Under the pieces are notes generated by a model. The model saw nothing but the letters and a program-made list of their open reading frames with translations. It ran no database searches and was not told the origin of the DNA. DNA of 64,000 nt, from assembly GCF_035917275.1 (NCBI RefSeq), contig NZ_CP108508.1, positions 2,914,001 through 2,978,000 on the forward strand. The letters run 5' to 3'. The stretch comes from Streptomyces sp. NBC_01237. GTDB lineage: Bacteria > Actinomycetota > Actinomycetes > Streptomycetales > Streptomycetaceae. The first letter of the stretch is position 1; each line of letters opens with the position of its first letter. A program made the translations under genes and the position numbers. Positions 49,614 to 58,558 of this stretch are shown piece after piece.

Positions 49614-52600
49614 GCAGCGCGGACGGCTGCGGCTGCGGTTGCGGTTGCGGTTGCGGCGGACATGATGAGCGGCGGGCGCCCGATGCCCTGTACAACCCGC
49701 CGGGGCGCACGGCCCTCGACTACCGGGTCGGCGACTACGGCTCGTTCCTGGCGGCCATGGTGGACCGGCTCGCCTCCCCCGCCTACCCGGCGCTGCGCGG
49801 GCTGACGGTCCGCACCCCGGACGATCCGGCGATCGGGCTGCTGGACTCCTGGGCCGTCGTCGGAGATCTGCTCACCTTCCACTCCGAGCGGATCGTGGAC
49901 GAGGCGTATCTGCGCACCGCGAACGAGCACCGCTCGCTGGCGCTGCTCGGGCGTCTGGTGGGTCACCGGCCGAGGCCGGGGATCGCCGCCGACACCCATC
50001 TCGCGTACACCCTGGACCGGGATCCGCGCGACGAGGACGTGGAGGTGGTCATCCCGCGCGGGGCGCGCAGCAACAGCGTTCCGCTCACCTCCGAGGACGA
50101 GTCGCAGGTCTTCGAGACGTCCACCGCTCTCGCGGCCCGCGCGTCGTGGAACGAGCTGGCGGTGCGCAGGCGCAGGCCCTCGCTGCTGACCGAGGAGGAT
50201 CTGAGCGGCCGGTCCGAGATCCAGGTCGCGGGCACGTCGACGGGGCTGACGACCGGGGACCGGCTGCTGTTCGTCTTCAAGAGCCGCCAGGGCACGGAGG
50301 ACGAGCAGGGCGCGGGTGCCCGGGGCGCGCCGGACGGCCGGGACACGGGCGGCCGGGGCGCGTCGGACGGCCGGGAGCCGGGGCAGCGGCTGCTGCGTAC
50401 CGTCGCCCGGCTCCGGATCGACCGTGAGGAGGACGTGACGGGGATCGGGCTCCAGCAGTCCGCCCCGCCGTCCCTGGCCGAGCTGGTGGACCTGCTGCGC
50501 GAGTGGATCACGGAGGACGAGCGGGCGGTCGAGGACGGCGAGCCGACGCCCGACAACCCCAATCCGCGTCCGGTCAGCCGGTACATCGAGGAGTTCGACA
50601 CCCAGGTGCTGGCCCCGCTGCGGGCGGACCTGGACACCATCGCCTCGCCCGCCCGCCTCGCGGCGCGGCTGGCCGAGCCGCACGAGCGGCTGGCCGAGGC
50701 ACAGGCGGTGGCCGGTGCGTACGAGGAGGTCGCCGCCTGGTTCGAGCAGTTGGAGGCGATGGTCGGTGAGGTGATCGCGCAGGCGGCGGACCTGGAGCCG
50801 TCCCGGCCCGCGCCCGAGCTGCTCCGCAAGGGCCTGCCGGAGGGTTCGGCGGCGCTGCGGGCCCTGGGCGCGGTGCTGCCGGCGCTGCGCGGCGGGGTCG
50901 TACGCCCCGGTGCACGCGCCGGGTCGTCGGGCGCCGGAGCGTGGCGGCGGCCTGCACCCGGCTCGGACCTGGGGGCGCGGCAGTTGGCGGCACCCGGTTC
51001 GGACCTGGGGGCGCGCCTGCTGGCGGCTCTCGACCCACGGATCTCGGACGGGTTGTATCCGGCGTGGCGGCAGTCCGCCCCGACCGCGCCCGCGCTGCTC
51101 CACGAGGTGCAGGCGCTGCGGGTGACATCGGCGCCGTTCGGGGCGATGGCGCCGCTGCGGCCGGTGCAGGACGAGCGGGGGCGGGTGATCAGGCAGGCCG
51201 ACTGGCCGCTGAGCGGTTCGGCCCTGACGACGATGCGCGTCGTGTTCGACACGGCGGGCAGGGTCCCGGTGCGTGCGGAGTTCCAGTACACGGAGACGGG
51301 TTCGTCGGTCCAGCAGTCGGAGAACCTGTCGGCGGAGACGACGTTCGAACTCGGTCCGGGCCGGGTCACGGTGATGTCGCGGGCCGGTCAGGACCACGAT
51401 CTGAGCTGGCTCGGCAGGCGGCCCGCCGACTCGCAGGAGCCGGGGGTCACCGCCCGGCTGCACGCGGGCCTGCCCGAGCGGACGCTGTTCGTCTCCCGTC
51501 CCGGTGAGGACGGCCTGGTCCATGTCGTCGTGCACAACGGCGAGTCCAAGAGCTGGCGGCTGGCGCCGGGGGATCACGAGCAGGTCCGGCACGACGGCTA
51601 CGAGCTGACCGTCCGCTACACGGTGGGCAGTGAACCGGCGAACGTGGTGATCGGTATCGCGTCGGTGCCGGAGCCCGCGAACCGGCGGGTCATCGCGCTC
51701 GACTCGGTGCAGGACTCGGTCACGGTCGGCAGCTGGGTCGCGATCGAGCGCCCCCGCAAGGGCGCCGAGGGGCCGGACGGCATCCCCGGCGACCCGGACC
51801 TCCGGTTCGTCACCACCAGGGTCACCGCCGTGCGCACCGCCGTGTACACCGACTTCGGCATCACGGGGCGCGGTACGGAGCTGACGCTCGCGGACCCGTG
51901 GCTCGACGAGCACGACGTGCTGCTCTCCACGATCCGGGACACCGCCGTGCACGCGGGCGGTCAGCCGCTGCGGCTCGCCGAGGAGCCGCTCGGCGAGGAT
52001 GTGCACGGCAACGAGCTGGAGCTGGCCGAGCTGTACGACGGGCTGCGCCCGGGACGGCAGTTGATCGTGTCCGGGGAGCGTACGGACGTGCCCGCGGTGA
52101 CGGGCACCGAACTGGTGACGGTCGCCGACGTCGAGCAGGTGCTGGACCCCATGGTGCCCGGCGACCATGTGCACACCCGGCTGACGCTGACGACGGACCT
52201 GGTGCACCGCTACCGGCGGGCCACCGTGCGGGTCCGGGGCAATGTGGTGGCGGCCACGCACGGCGAGAGCCGCGAGGAGCCGATCGGCAGCGGGGACGCG
52301 GACCGGATCAACCAGACGTTCGCACTGTGGCAGTCGCCGCTGACCTGGCTGCCCGCCGACAACCCGCTGGGGGCCACCCCGGCCCTCGAAGTGCGGGTCG
52401 ACGGGCTGCTGTGGCACGAGGTGGACAGCCTCGCCGGGCGCGGCCCGCGCGAGCGGGTGTACGTCGGCGGGGTGGCGGGCGGCCGGACGACGGTGACCTT
52501 CGGCGACGGGGTGCACGGCGCCCGGCTGCCCAGCGGTCACGAGAACGTCCGGGCCCGCTACCGCTTCGGTACCGGCCGGGCGGCCAATGTCCGGGCGGAC

Positions 52601-53497
52601 CGGATCACCCAGGCGGTCACCCGGCCGCTGGGCGTCACCCAGGTCACCAACCCGCAGCCCGCGACGGGCGGCGCGGACGCGGACGGCCCCGGCCTGACCC
52701 GGTCCACGGTGCCGCTCGCCGTGTCGGCCCTGGACCGGCTGGTGTCGGTCGCCGACTACGAGGACTTCGCCCGCTCCCGCGCCGGGATCGGGCGGGCGGC
52801 GGCGCGCGAGATCTTCGACGGCAGGCGGCGGTTGCTGCACGTCACGGTCGCCGGGGTGGCGGACATCCCCGTCGCCGAGGACTCCGATGTGCTCACCGCG
52901 CTGCGTTCCTCCCTCGCCCGGTACGGCGACTCCCGGCTGCCGGTCCGGGTACAGGTGCGCGAACTGGTCCTGCTGCTCCTCGCGGCGAAGGTGCGGGTGG
53001 CCCGCGACCACAGCTGGGAACTTGTCGAACCCCGCCTGCGCCAGGCCCTGTTGGCCCGGTTCGGCCCCGAGCGGCGCGAGCTGGGCGACCCGGCGCGGCT
53101 GTCGGACGTGCTGGCCACGGCCCACTCGGTGCCCGGTGTCGGCCATGTGGACGTGGACGTCTTCGACGGGGTGCCGGCCTCCCTCACCCCCGAGGATCTG
53201 CTCGCGCTCGCCGAGCGCCGGGCCGGACCGCGGGCGACGGTTCCGGTCCGGCTCGGCGCGTACGACGAGGACGTGCACCGGGTCACCGCGCCGGAGGGCG
53301 AGACGCTCACCTCGGTCGCCGCCCGGTACGGCATCGGGCTCGACGAACTGCTGCGTCTCAACCCGGACATCACCGACACCCGGCGCCTGGCGAAGGGCCG
53401 CGCGGTGTTCGTCTTCCGCGGCATCCGGCCCGCCCAGCTCGCCCTGCTGTCACCGGACGTCCCGGACACGCTGATTCTGACGGAGGTCACCTCATGA
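49610..53497 (+). CDS. Baseplate J-like wedge protein, second copy, with Cys-Gly N-terminus and C-terminal LysM (Afp12-like)
   Basis: 1295 residues, ATG at 49610 inside ATGA. Residues 6-16 are strict Cys-Gly alternation (CGCGCGCGCGG), unusual for a baseplate protein and likely to bind metal or form disulphides. The wedge core is recognisable: RVGDYGSFLAAMVDRLASP, LLDSWAVVGDLLTFHSERI, VDEAYLRTANEHRSLALLG, later RYRFGTGRAANVRADRITQ and DRLVSVADYEDFARSRAGIG. A C-terminal LysM (about 1223-1270) reads VTAPEGETLTSVAARYGIG. The middle carries a 12-residue tandem duplication. It shares the wedge layout of the preceding gene, so the two are old paralogues. Confidence 0.92.
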   Translation: MSSADGCGCGCGCGCGGHDERRAPDALYNPPGRTALDYRVGDYGSFLAAMVDRLASPAYPALRGLTVRTPDDPAIGLLDSWAVVGDLLTFHSERIVDEAYLRTANEHRSLALLGRLVGHRPRPGIAADTHLAYTLDRDPRDEDVEVVIPRGARSNSVPLTSEDESQVFETSTALAARASWNELAVRRRRPSLLTEEDLSGRSEIQVAGTSTGLTTGDRLLFVFKSRQGTEDEQGAGARGAPDGRDTGGRGASDGREPGQRLLRTVARLRIDREEDVTGIGLQQSAPPSLAELVDLLREWITEDERAVEDGEPTPDNPNPRPVSRYIEEFDTQVLAPLRADLDTIASPARLAARLAEPHERLAEAQAVAGAYEEVAAWFEQLEAMVGEVIAQAADLEPSRPAPELLRKGLPEGSAALRALGAVLPALRGGVVRPGARAGSSGAGAWRRPAPGSDLGARQLAAPGSDLGARLLAALDPRISDGLYPAWRQSAPTAPALLHEVQALRVTSAPFGAMAPLRPVQDERGRVIRQADWPLSGSALTTMRVVFDTAGRVPVRAEFQYTETGSSVQQSENLSAETTFELGPGRVTVMSRAGQDHDLSWLGRRPADSQEPGVTARLHAGLPERTLFVSRPGEDGLVHVVVHNGESKSWRLAPGDHEQVRHDGYELTVRYTVGSEPANVVIGIASVPEPANRRVIALDSVQDSVTVGSWVAIERPRKGAEGPDGIPGDPDLRFVTTRVTAVRTAVYTDFGITGRGTELTLADPWLDEHDVLLSTIRDTAVHAGGQPLRLAEEPLGEDVHGNELELAELYDGLRPGRQLIVSGERTDVPAVTGTELVTVADVEQVLDPMVPGDHVHTRLTLTTDLVHRYRRATVRVRGNVVAATHGESREEPIGSGDADRINQTFALWQSPLTWLPADNPLGATPALEVRVDGLLWHEVDSLAGRGPRERVYVGGVAGGRTTVTFGDGVHGARLPSGHENVRARYRFGTGRAANVRADRITQAVTRPLGVTQVTNPQPATGGADADGPGLTRSTVPLAVSALDRLVSVADYEDFARSRAGIGRAAAREIFDGRRRLLHVTVAGVADIPVAEDSDVLTALRSSLARYGDSRLPVRVQVRELVLLLLAAKVRVARDHSWELVEPRLRQALLARFGPERRELGDPARLSDVLATAHSVPGVGHVDVDVFDGVPASLTPEDLLALAERRAGPRATVPVRLGAYDEDVHRVTAPEGETLTSVAARYGIGLDELLRLNPDITDTRRLAKGRAVFVFRGIRPAQLALLSPDVPDTLILTEVTS
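49626..49661 (+). repeat. Cys-Gly codon repeat at the N-terminus of the second wedge protein
   Basis: GGCTGC/GGTTGC hexamers repeated five times in frame, encoding alternating Cys and Gly. The third-base alternation (C then T) within the array suggests expansion by slippage. Confidence 0.85.
50954..51025 (+). repeat. 36-bp in-frame tandem duplication in the second wedge gene
   Basis: Two copies of a 36-base unit encoding APGSDLGARQLA / APGSDLGARLLA, differing at a few bases. It lies in a variable linker of the wedge protein. Confidence 0.85.
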
Positions 53498-53523
53498 ACA
53501 CCCAGGAAAGGAGCGCCGCATGA
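53494..53523 (+). CDS. 9-codon coupling minicistron between wedge and tail-I genes
   Basis: Reads MNTQERSAA. Its ATG overlaps the wedge stop (ATGA) and its TGA overlaps the next ATG (ATGA). It contains the next gene's SD (AGGAAAGGAGC). A ribosome finishing the wedge gene can thus pass through it to the next gene. A product is unlikely to matter. Confidence 0.5.
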   Translation: MNTQERSAA

Positions 53524-55850
53524 GCAGGGAACCGGACGGTCTCGCGGAGCTGCTCCCGCAGTGGCACCGGCTGCGGGGCGCCGAGGGCGGTGAGCCGCTG
53601 CGCGCGCTGCTCGCGGTGATCGCCGAGCAGGTGGACCGGGTGCGTGACGGGGTCGAGCAGAGTTACGAGGACCTGTTCGTGGAGACCGCGTCTTCCTGGG
53701 TGCTGCCGTACATCGGCGATCTGGTGGGTTACCGGCCGCTGCCCGGGTACGAGCGGGTGCCGACGGGGGGTCTGGGCGGGGACGGCGACGCCCGTACCCG
53801 GCTCGCCGAGGCGCTGGCACCGCGCCGCGATGTGGCGGCGACGGTCGCCAACCGCCGCCGCAAGGGCACGCTCGCCCTGCTGGAGGAGCTGTCCCAGGAG
53901 GTCACCGGGTGGCCGGCCAGGGCCGTGGAGTTCTCCCGGCTGGTCTCCCAGCAGCAGCCGGTGAAGCTGTACGGGACGGGGGCCCCGGCCGCCGACGTGC
54001 GCAGGCTGTCCCGGGGGCGGCTGGCCGATGTCCGCCAGGGTGCGCGACTGGACCTGGCGGGCGGGCCGTTCGACACGACGGCGCGGTCGGTGGACGTACG
54101 CAGGGCGGGTTCGGCGCGCCGGGCGGGAGGCCACTCCCCCGCCGGGGTCGGGCTGTTCGTGTGGCGGCTGAAGCCGTACTCGGTCACCCGGGCACCGGCG
54201 TACTGCGTCGACCGGGCGCGGAGCCTGTACACGTTCTCGATCCTGGGCAACGACAGTCCGCTGGTGACGAAGCCGGTGCCGGAGCCCTCGGCCACGCACC
54301 TCGCGACGGTCGACAACGTGCCCGCTTTCATCAGGCGGCGGCAGCTCTCCGACCGGCTCGCGGACTACTACGGGCCGGGCAAGAGCTTCACCGTCCGGCG
54401 GGACGGGCAGGACGAGCCGGTGCCGATGTCGGACATCGTCGTGGCGGACCTGTCTGGCTGGCGCTACCGGCCCAAGCTCGGTCAGGTGGCCGTGGACCCG
54501 GTGCTGGGGCGGCTCGCCTTCGGGTCGCGTTCGGCGCCCCGGCAAGGGGTCTGGGTGTCCTATCACTACGCCGCGGGTGACGACATCGGCGGCGGGGAGT
54601 ACCCGCGCGAGCGCGTCACACCGCCCGCCGCACGCTTCTACCGGGTGGGTCCGGGCCAGGCGTTCCAGCGGATCATGGACGCGTACGAGCAGTGGCGCGC
54701 GGACCGTAGGGCGGGCCACTGCGGGGCCGACGGCGTCATCGAGATCACGCACAGCGGCGCGTATCAGGAGCAGCTCGACTTCGATCTGGACCGCGGCGAC
54801 CGGCTGGAGCTGCGGGCGGCCGAGGGCTGCCGTCCGGTGATCCGGCTGCTCGACTGGTACAGCAACCGGCCGGACGCCCTCAACATCCGGGCGCGGGAGG
54901 ACGAAGGGACCTCGCGGAACGACGCGCCCCGGAAGCACGCCAGGACCCAGGAGCACGACGGGACCCCTGAGAGCGACGGGACCCCGGCGAGCGGCGGGAC
55001 CTCTGAGAGCGGCGGGGCCCCGGAGGACAGCGGGACCCGGAAGGGCGGCGGGGCTCAGGACGGCGTGGACGCCACCGGCGGGAGCGGGGACGCTCCGCGC
55101 ATCGTGCTGGACGGCCTGCTGATCACCGGGCGCGGGCTCCATGTCAGCGGGCCCGTCGGCGCGGTCGTGCTGCGGCACTGCACGCTGGTGCCCGGCTGGT
55201 CGCTGGAGCCGGAGTGCGACCCGCACTCCCCGGAGGAGCCGAGCCTGGTCCTGGACCGGACCACGGCCTGTGTCTCCGTCGATCACAGCATCATCGGCAC
55301 GATCGAGGTGATCGGCGACGAGGTGAGCCACGACCCGCCGGCGATCCACCTCCGCGACAGCGTCCTGGACGCCACCGGCCACGACCGGGCGGCGCTGTCC
55401 GCCCCGGACTGCTGTCACGCCCATGCCGTGCTGCACGCCCACCGCACCACGATCATCGGCGAGGTGCACACGCACGCGGTGGAGATCGCGGAGAACAGCG
55501 TCTTCACCGGGCAGCTGCGGGTGGTGCGGCGCGGCGTCGGCTGTCTGCGGTTCTCGTACGTGCCTCCCGGTTCCCGTACCCCGCGCCGCCACCGCTGCCA
55601 GCCCGACCTCGTGGGCGCCGAGCGGGCGCAGGAGGTACGTCCGCTGTTCACCAGCGAGCGGTACGGCACCCCCGCGTACGGGCGGCTCGTGGACGGCGGT
55701 CCGTGGCAGATCCGCCGGGGCGCCGACGACGGCTCGGAGATGGGCGTCTTCCACAACCTGTACGAACCGCAGCGCGAGGACAGCCTGCGGGCCCGGCTCG
55801 CCGAGTACACCCCGGCCGGTACGGACGCCGGGATCATCCCCGTCACCTGA
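53520..55850 (+). CDS. Tail protein I-like baseplate protein with beta-helix region
   Basis: 776 residues. The N-terminal 80 residues resemble tail-I/gpI proteins: LLPQWHRLRGAE, DRVRDGVEQSYEDLFVE, SSWVLPYIGDLVGYRPLPGY. The central part (FYRVGPGQAFQRIMDAYEQW, IEITHSGAYQEQLDFDL) and a later segment rich in short strands (IVLDGLLITGRGLHVSGPVG, GAVVLRHCTLVPGW) look like a right-handed beta-helix, perhaps a fibre or surface module. Residues 460-522 are a Gly/Thr/Ser/Asp low-complexity insert with degenerate GTPES/GGTSE repeats. It may be the part that contacts the target. Confidence 0.82.
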   Translation: MSREPDGLAELLPQWHRLRGAEGGEPLRALLAVIAEQVDRVRDGVEQSYEDLFVETASSWVLPYIGDLVGYRPLPGYERVPTGGLGGDGDARTRLAEALAPRRDVAATVANRRRKGTLALLEELSQEVTGWPARAVEFSRLVSQQQPVKLYGTGAPAADVRRLSRGRLADVRQGARLDLAGGPFDTTARSVDVRRAGSARRAGGHSPAGVGLFVWRLKPYSVTRAPAYCVDRARSLYTFSILGNDSPLVTKPVPEPSATHLATVDNVPAFIRRRQLSDRLADYYGPGKSFTVRRDGQDEPVPMSDIVVADLSGWRYRPKLGQVAVDPVLGRLAFGSRSAPRQGVWVSYHYAAGDDIGGGEYPRERVTPPAARFYRVGPGQAFQRIMDAYEQWRADRRAGHCGADGVIEITHSGAYQEQLDFDLDRGDRLELRAAEGCRPVIRLLDWYSNRPDALNIRAREDEGTSRNDAPRKHARTQEHDGTPESDGTPASGGTSESGGAPEDSGTRKGGGAQDGVDATGGSGDAPRIVLDGLLITGRGLHVSGPVGAVVLRHCTLVPGWSLEPECDPHSPEEPSLVLDRTTACVSVDHSIIGTIEVIGDEVSHDPPAIHLRDSVLDATGHDRAALSAPDCCHAHAVLHAHRTTIIGEVHTHAVEIAENSVFTGQLRVVRRGVGCLRFSYVPPGSRTPRRHRCQPDLVGAERAQEVRPLFTSERYGTPAYGRLVDGGPWQIRRGADDGSEMGVFHNLYEPQREDSLRARLAEYTPAGTDAGIIPVT

Positions 55851-55957
55851 CCCGCCCGCCCGGACGGCCGCCCGGCCCGGACACCGACCCGGCGACCGGC
55901 CCGGTCGCCCCACCCGACTTCTTCCGACTGCCGAACTTCCAAGGGGGACCCCTTCCC

Positions 55958-57502
55958 ATGCACGCAGATCTCTCCCGCGACACCTTCCGGCCGGACCGGC
56001 ACTACTCGGCGGTGCTCGCCCAGCAGGGCCGCGTCCAACTGGACGCGGACACCAACGAGCAGGCCGCGATCCAGCTGCACCGGGCCCGTACCACCGCGGC
56101 CGACCTGATCGGACGGCACGGCGGGCCGCGCGGCGCGACCGGCTTCGAGGTGAAGTTCCTGGGCGGCAGCCGGGAGCTGGACGACCTCGCCCTCGGCGGC
56201 GGCCGCTACTACGTGGACGGCATCCTGCTGGACGCGACCCGGCCCGGACCCGGCGTCCCGGCCGAGGACGACGCCACCGGGCCGGACGGCGAGGCACCGG
56301 ACGCCGCCCCCGCGACCTGGACGTACTGGGATCAGCCGGACGGCTACCGCGACCCGGAGCGCCCCGGCGACCGGCTGCCCACCCAGTTCCCGTATCTGGC
56401 CTGCCTGAAGGTGTGGGAACGGGTGGTCACCGCGGCCGAGGACCCGCTGCTGCGCGAGGTGGCGCTGGGCACGGCGATGCCCGACACGGCGGCCCGGGTC
56501 AAGGTGGTGTGGCAGGTCGTGCCGCTGCCCGGTGCGGAGCTGGACCTCGCGGACGGGGCGACGAAGGACCAGGTGCGGGCGGCGTTCGACACCTGGTCGG
56601 CGGCGAAGGCTCCGACGGCCCGGCTGGCGGCCCGCAGCGAACGCCCGGACCGGGCGGACGAGGACCCGTGCCTGGTCCGGCCGGACGCCCGCTACCGGGG
56701 GCCGGAGAACCAGCTGTACCGGGTGGAGATCCATCAGGGCGGCGCGGCACAGGACGCCACGTTCAAGTGGTCCAGGGAGAACGGTTCGGTGACCTTCCCG
56801 GTCGAGGACCTGGACGGTACCTGGGTCGAGCTGGCCTCGCTCGGCAACGACGACAAGCTCGACCTCGGCGTCGGTGACCTGGTCGAGTTCGTCGACACCG
56901 CCTACACGAGCCGCCGTGAACCGCTGCCCCTGCTGCGGGTGGAGGAGGTCGATCTGCCGGGGCGCCGGGTGCGGCTCTCGGGCGAGCCGGAGCCCTTCGT
57001 GGGCCGGCGCCCCGAGTTGAACCCGTACCTGCGGCGCTGGGACCACCGCCCGGCGACCCGCAGGACGAAGGGCGCCGCGAAGGTGCGCGACGGTGCGCTG
57101 CGGATCGAGGAGGGGGCCTGGCTGCCGCTGGAGGACGGGGTGTTCGTGTACTTCGAGCCGGGCAGGACGTACCGCTCCGGTGACTACTGGACCGTGCCCG
57201 CCCGGACGGCGACGGGCGGCGTCGAGTGGCCGACCGACGCGGCCCGGCGTCCGCTGCTGCGCTCGCCGCGCGGTGTGCGGGTCCACTACGCGCCGCTGGC
57301 CTGGATTCTCGGTGAGGGGTCGGTGGCCGACCTCCGCCAGGAGTTCGGACCGCTGGCCGCGCCGATCCCGGCCGCGGACGAGGAGGCCCTGGCGGCGGAG
57401 GCACGGGCCGAGGAGGAGGCGGTGGCCGCCGAACGTGTGGCGGACAGCGGTTCGACTCCCCCCGTTACCGGGCAAAACGATCAGGAGACGAACGAGAACT
57501 GA
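55958..57502 (+). CDS. DUF6519-domain eCIS protein
   Basis: 514 residues. N-terminus DLSRDTFRPDRHYSAVLAQQ, GRVQLDADTNEQAAIQLHRA and GGGRYYVDGILLDA are the domain signature; later NQLYRVEIHQGG, ATFKWSRENGSVTFPV and YFEPGRTYRSGDYWTVPART. Repeated in many actinobacterial eCIS loci near the baseplate end; it is probably a tail-fibre or baseplate decoration, function not shown. SD AAGGGGG. The last 45 residues are Ala/Glu-rich. It follows the tail-I gene after 107 bases. Confidence 0.85.
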   Translation: MHADLSRDTFRPDRHYSAVLAQQGRVQLDADTNEQAAIQLHRARTTAADLIGRHGGPRGATGFEVKFLGGSRELDDLALGGGRYYVDGILLDATRPGPGVPAEDDATGPDGEAPDAAPATWTYWDQPDGYRDPERPGDRLPTQFPYLACLKVWERVVTAAEDPLLREVALGTAMPDTAARVKVVWQVVPLPGAELDLADGATKDQVRAAFDTWSAAKAPTARLAARSERPDRADEDPCLVRPDARYRGPENQLYRVEIHQGGAAQDATFKWSRENGSVTFPVEDLDGTWVELASLGNDDKLDLGVGDLVEFVDTAYTSRREPLPLLRVEEVDLPGRRVRLSGEPEPFVGRRPELNPYLRRWDHRPATRRTKGAAKVRDGALRIEEGAWLPLEDGVFVYFEPGRTYRSGDYWTVPARTATGGVEWPTDAARRPLLRSPRGVRVHYAPLAWILGEGSVADLRQEFGPLAAPIPAADEEALAAEARAEEEAVAAERVADSGSTPPVTGQNDQETNEN

Positions 57503-57553
57503 CGCACTATTGAGTGCGTCGAACCACCGCACCACCTGGGAAGGAGCACCACG

Positions 57554-58432
57554 ATGGCAACGCCCCTGTCGGCCGACAAGCTGCTCAAAGCCCTCCGTGA
57601 CGAAGGCCTGCGTGTCGTCGAGCACCGGAGCTGGCGTACACACAACCGCAACCACAAGGGCCCGTGGGGCCCGGTGAACGGGGTGATGATCCATCACACC
57701 GTGACGTCCGGAACGCAGAGCTCGGTGGAGCTCTGCTACAACGGCCACTCCAGCCTCCCCGGTCCGCTCTGCCACGGGGTGATAGCCAAGGACGGCTCGG
57801 TCCATCTCGTCGGGCACGGGCGGGCCAACCACGCCGGGCTCGGCGACGACGACGTCCTGCGGGCCGTGGTCAACGAGTCGGCCTCACTGCCCTCCGACAA
57901 CGAGGCCAACACCGACGGCAACCGGCACTTCTACGGCTTCGAGTGCATCAACCTCGGCGACGGGAAGGACCCCTGGCCGGCGGCGCAGCTGCTGGCGATC
58001 GAGAAGGTGTCCGCCGCGATCTGCCGGGCGCACCACTGGTCGCAGCGCTCGGTGATCGGGCACAAGGAGTGGCAGCCGGGAAAGGTCGATCCGCGCGGGT
58101 TCACGATGGACTCGATGCGCAGCCGGATCAAGTCCCGGCTCGGCGGCAAGCCGGACGGCCCGTCGAAGCCGCCCGCACCGCCGAAGTACGAGCCGTTCCC
58201 CGGCGCGGCGTTCTTCAAGGTGGGCAGACGCAGCGCGATCATCACCGCGATGGGCAAGCGCCTCGTGGCGGAGGGCTGCGGCCGTTACGAGGTGGGTCCC
58301 GGACCGGCCTGGTCGGACGCCGACAAGAAGTCGTACGCGGCCTGGCAGCGCAAGCTCGGCTACTCGGGCAGCGGGGCGGACGGCATTCCGGGCAAGGAGA
58401 GCTGGACGAAGCTCAAGGTCCCGAACGTCTGA
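57554..58432 (+). CDS. N-acetylmuramoyl-L-alanine amidase (Amidase_2/PGRP) with C-terminal binding domain
   Basis: 292 residues, cleaves peptide stems from glycan strands of peptidoglycan. Zinc ligands are likely His47 or 48 (VMIHHTVTSG), His170 (VIGHKEWQPGK) and the following Asp (KVDPRG), with ANHAGLGDDD in between. A Pro linker (GPSKPPAPPKYEPFPG) leads to a 75-residue C-terminal peptidoglycan-binding-like domain (FFKVGRRSAIITAMGKRL, then YAAWQRKLGYSGSGADGIPG). No signal peptide is seen, so it would need lysis, another route, or the injection particle to reach the wall. It is the last gene of the eCIS run and may release particles or be a payload. Confidence 0.9.
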   Translation: MATPLSADKLLKALRDEGLRVVEHRSWRTHNRNHKGPWGPVNGVMIHHTVTSGTQSSVELCYNGHSSLPGPLCHGVIAKDGSVHLVGHGRANHAGLGDDDVLRAVVNESASLPSDNEANTDGNRHFYGFECINLGDGKDPWPAAQLLAIEKVSAAICRAHHWSQRSVIGHKEWQPGKVDPRGFTMDSMRSRIKSRLGGKPDGPSKPPAPPKYEPFPGAAFFKVGRRSAIITAMGKRLVAEGCGRYEVGPGPAWSDADKKSYAAWQRKLGYSGSGADGIPGKESWTKLKVPNV

Positions 58433-58509
58433 TCCGGCGGCTCCGGGGCCGGAGCGCCGGAGCCGGGCCGGGGTGTACGGCACGGCGCGCGCCCCGGCCC
58501 TGTGCGGGC

Positions 58510-58546
58510 GCCGGGCCCTGTCGGGTGACTCGTGACAGGGCCCGGC
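58510..58546. terminator. Bidirectional stem-loop between convergent genes
   Basis: GCCGGGCCCTGTC (58510-58522) and GACAGGGCCCGGC (58534-58546) form a perfect 13-bp stem with an 11-base loop. It lies between the amidase gene and the convergent FG-GAP gene and can serve both. No U tract is present. Confidence 0.8.
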
Positions 58547-58558
58547 TCCCGTATGCCG

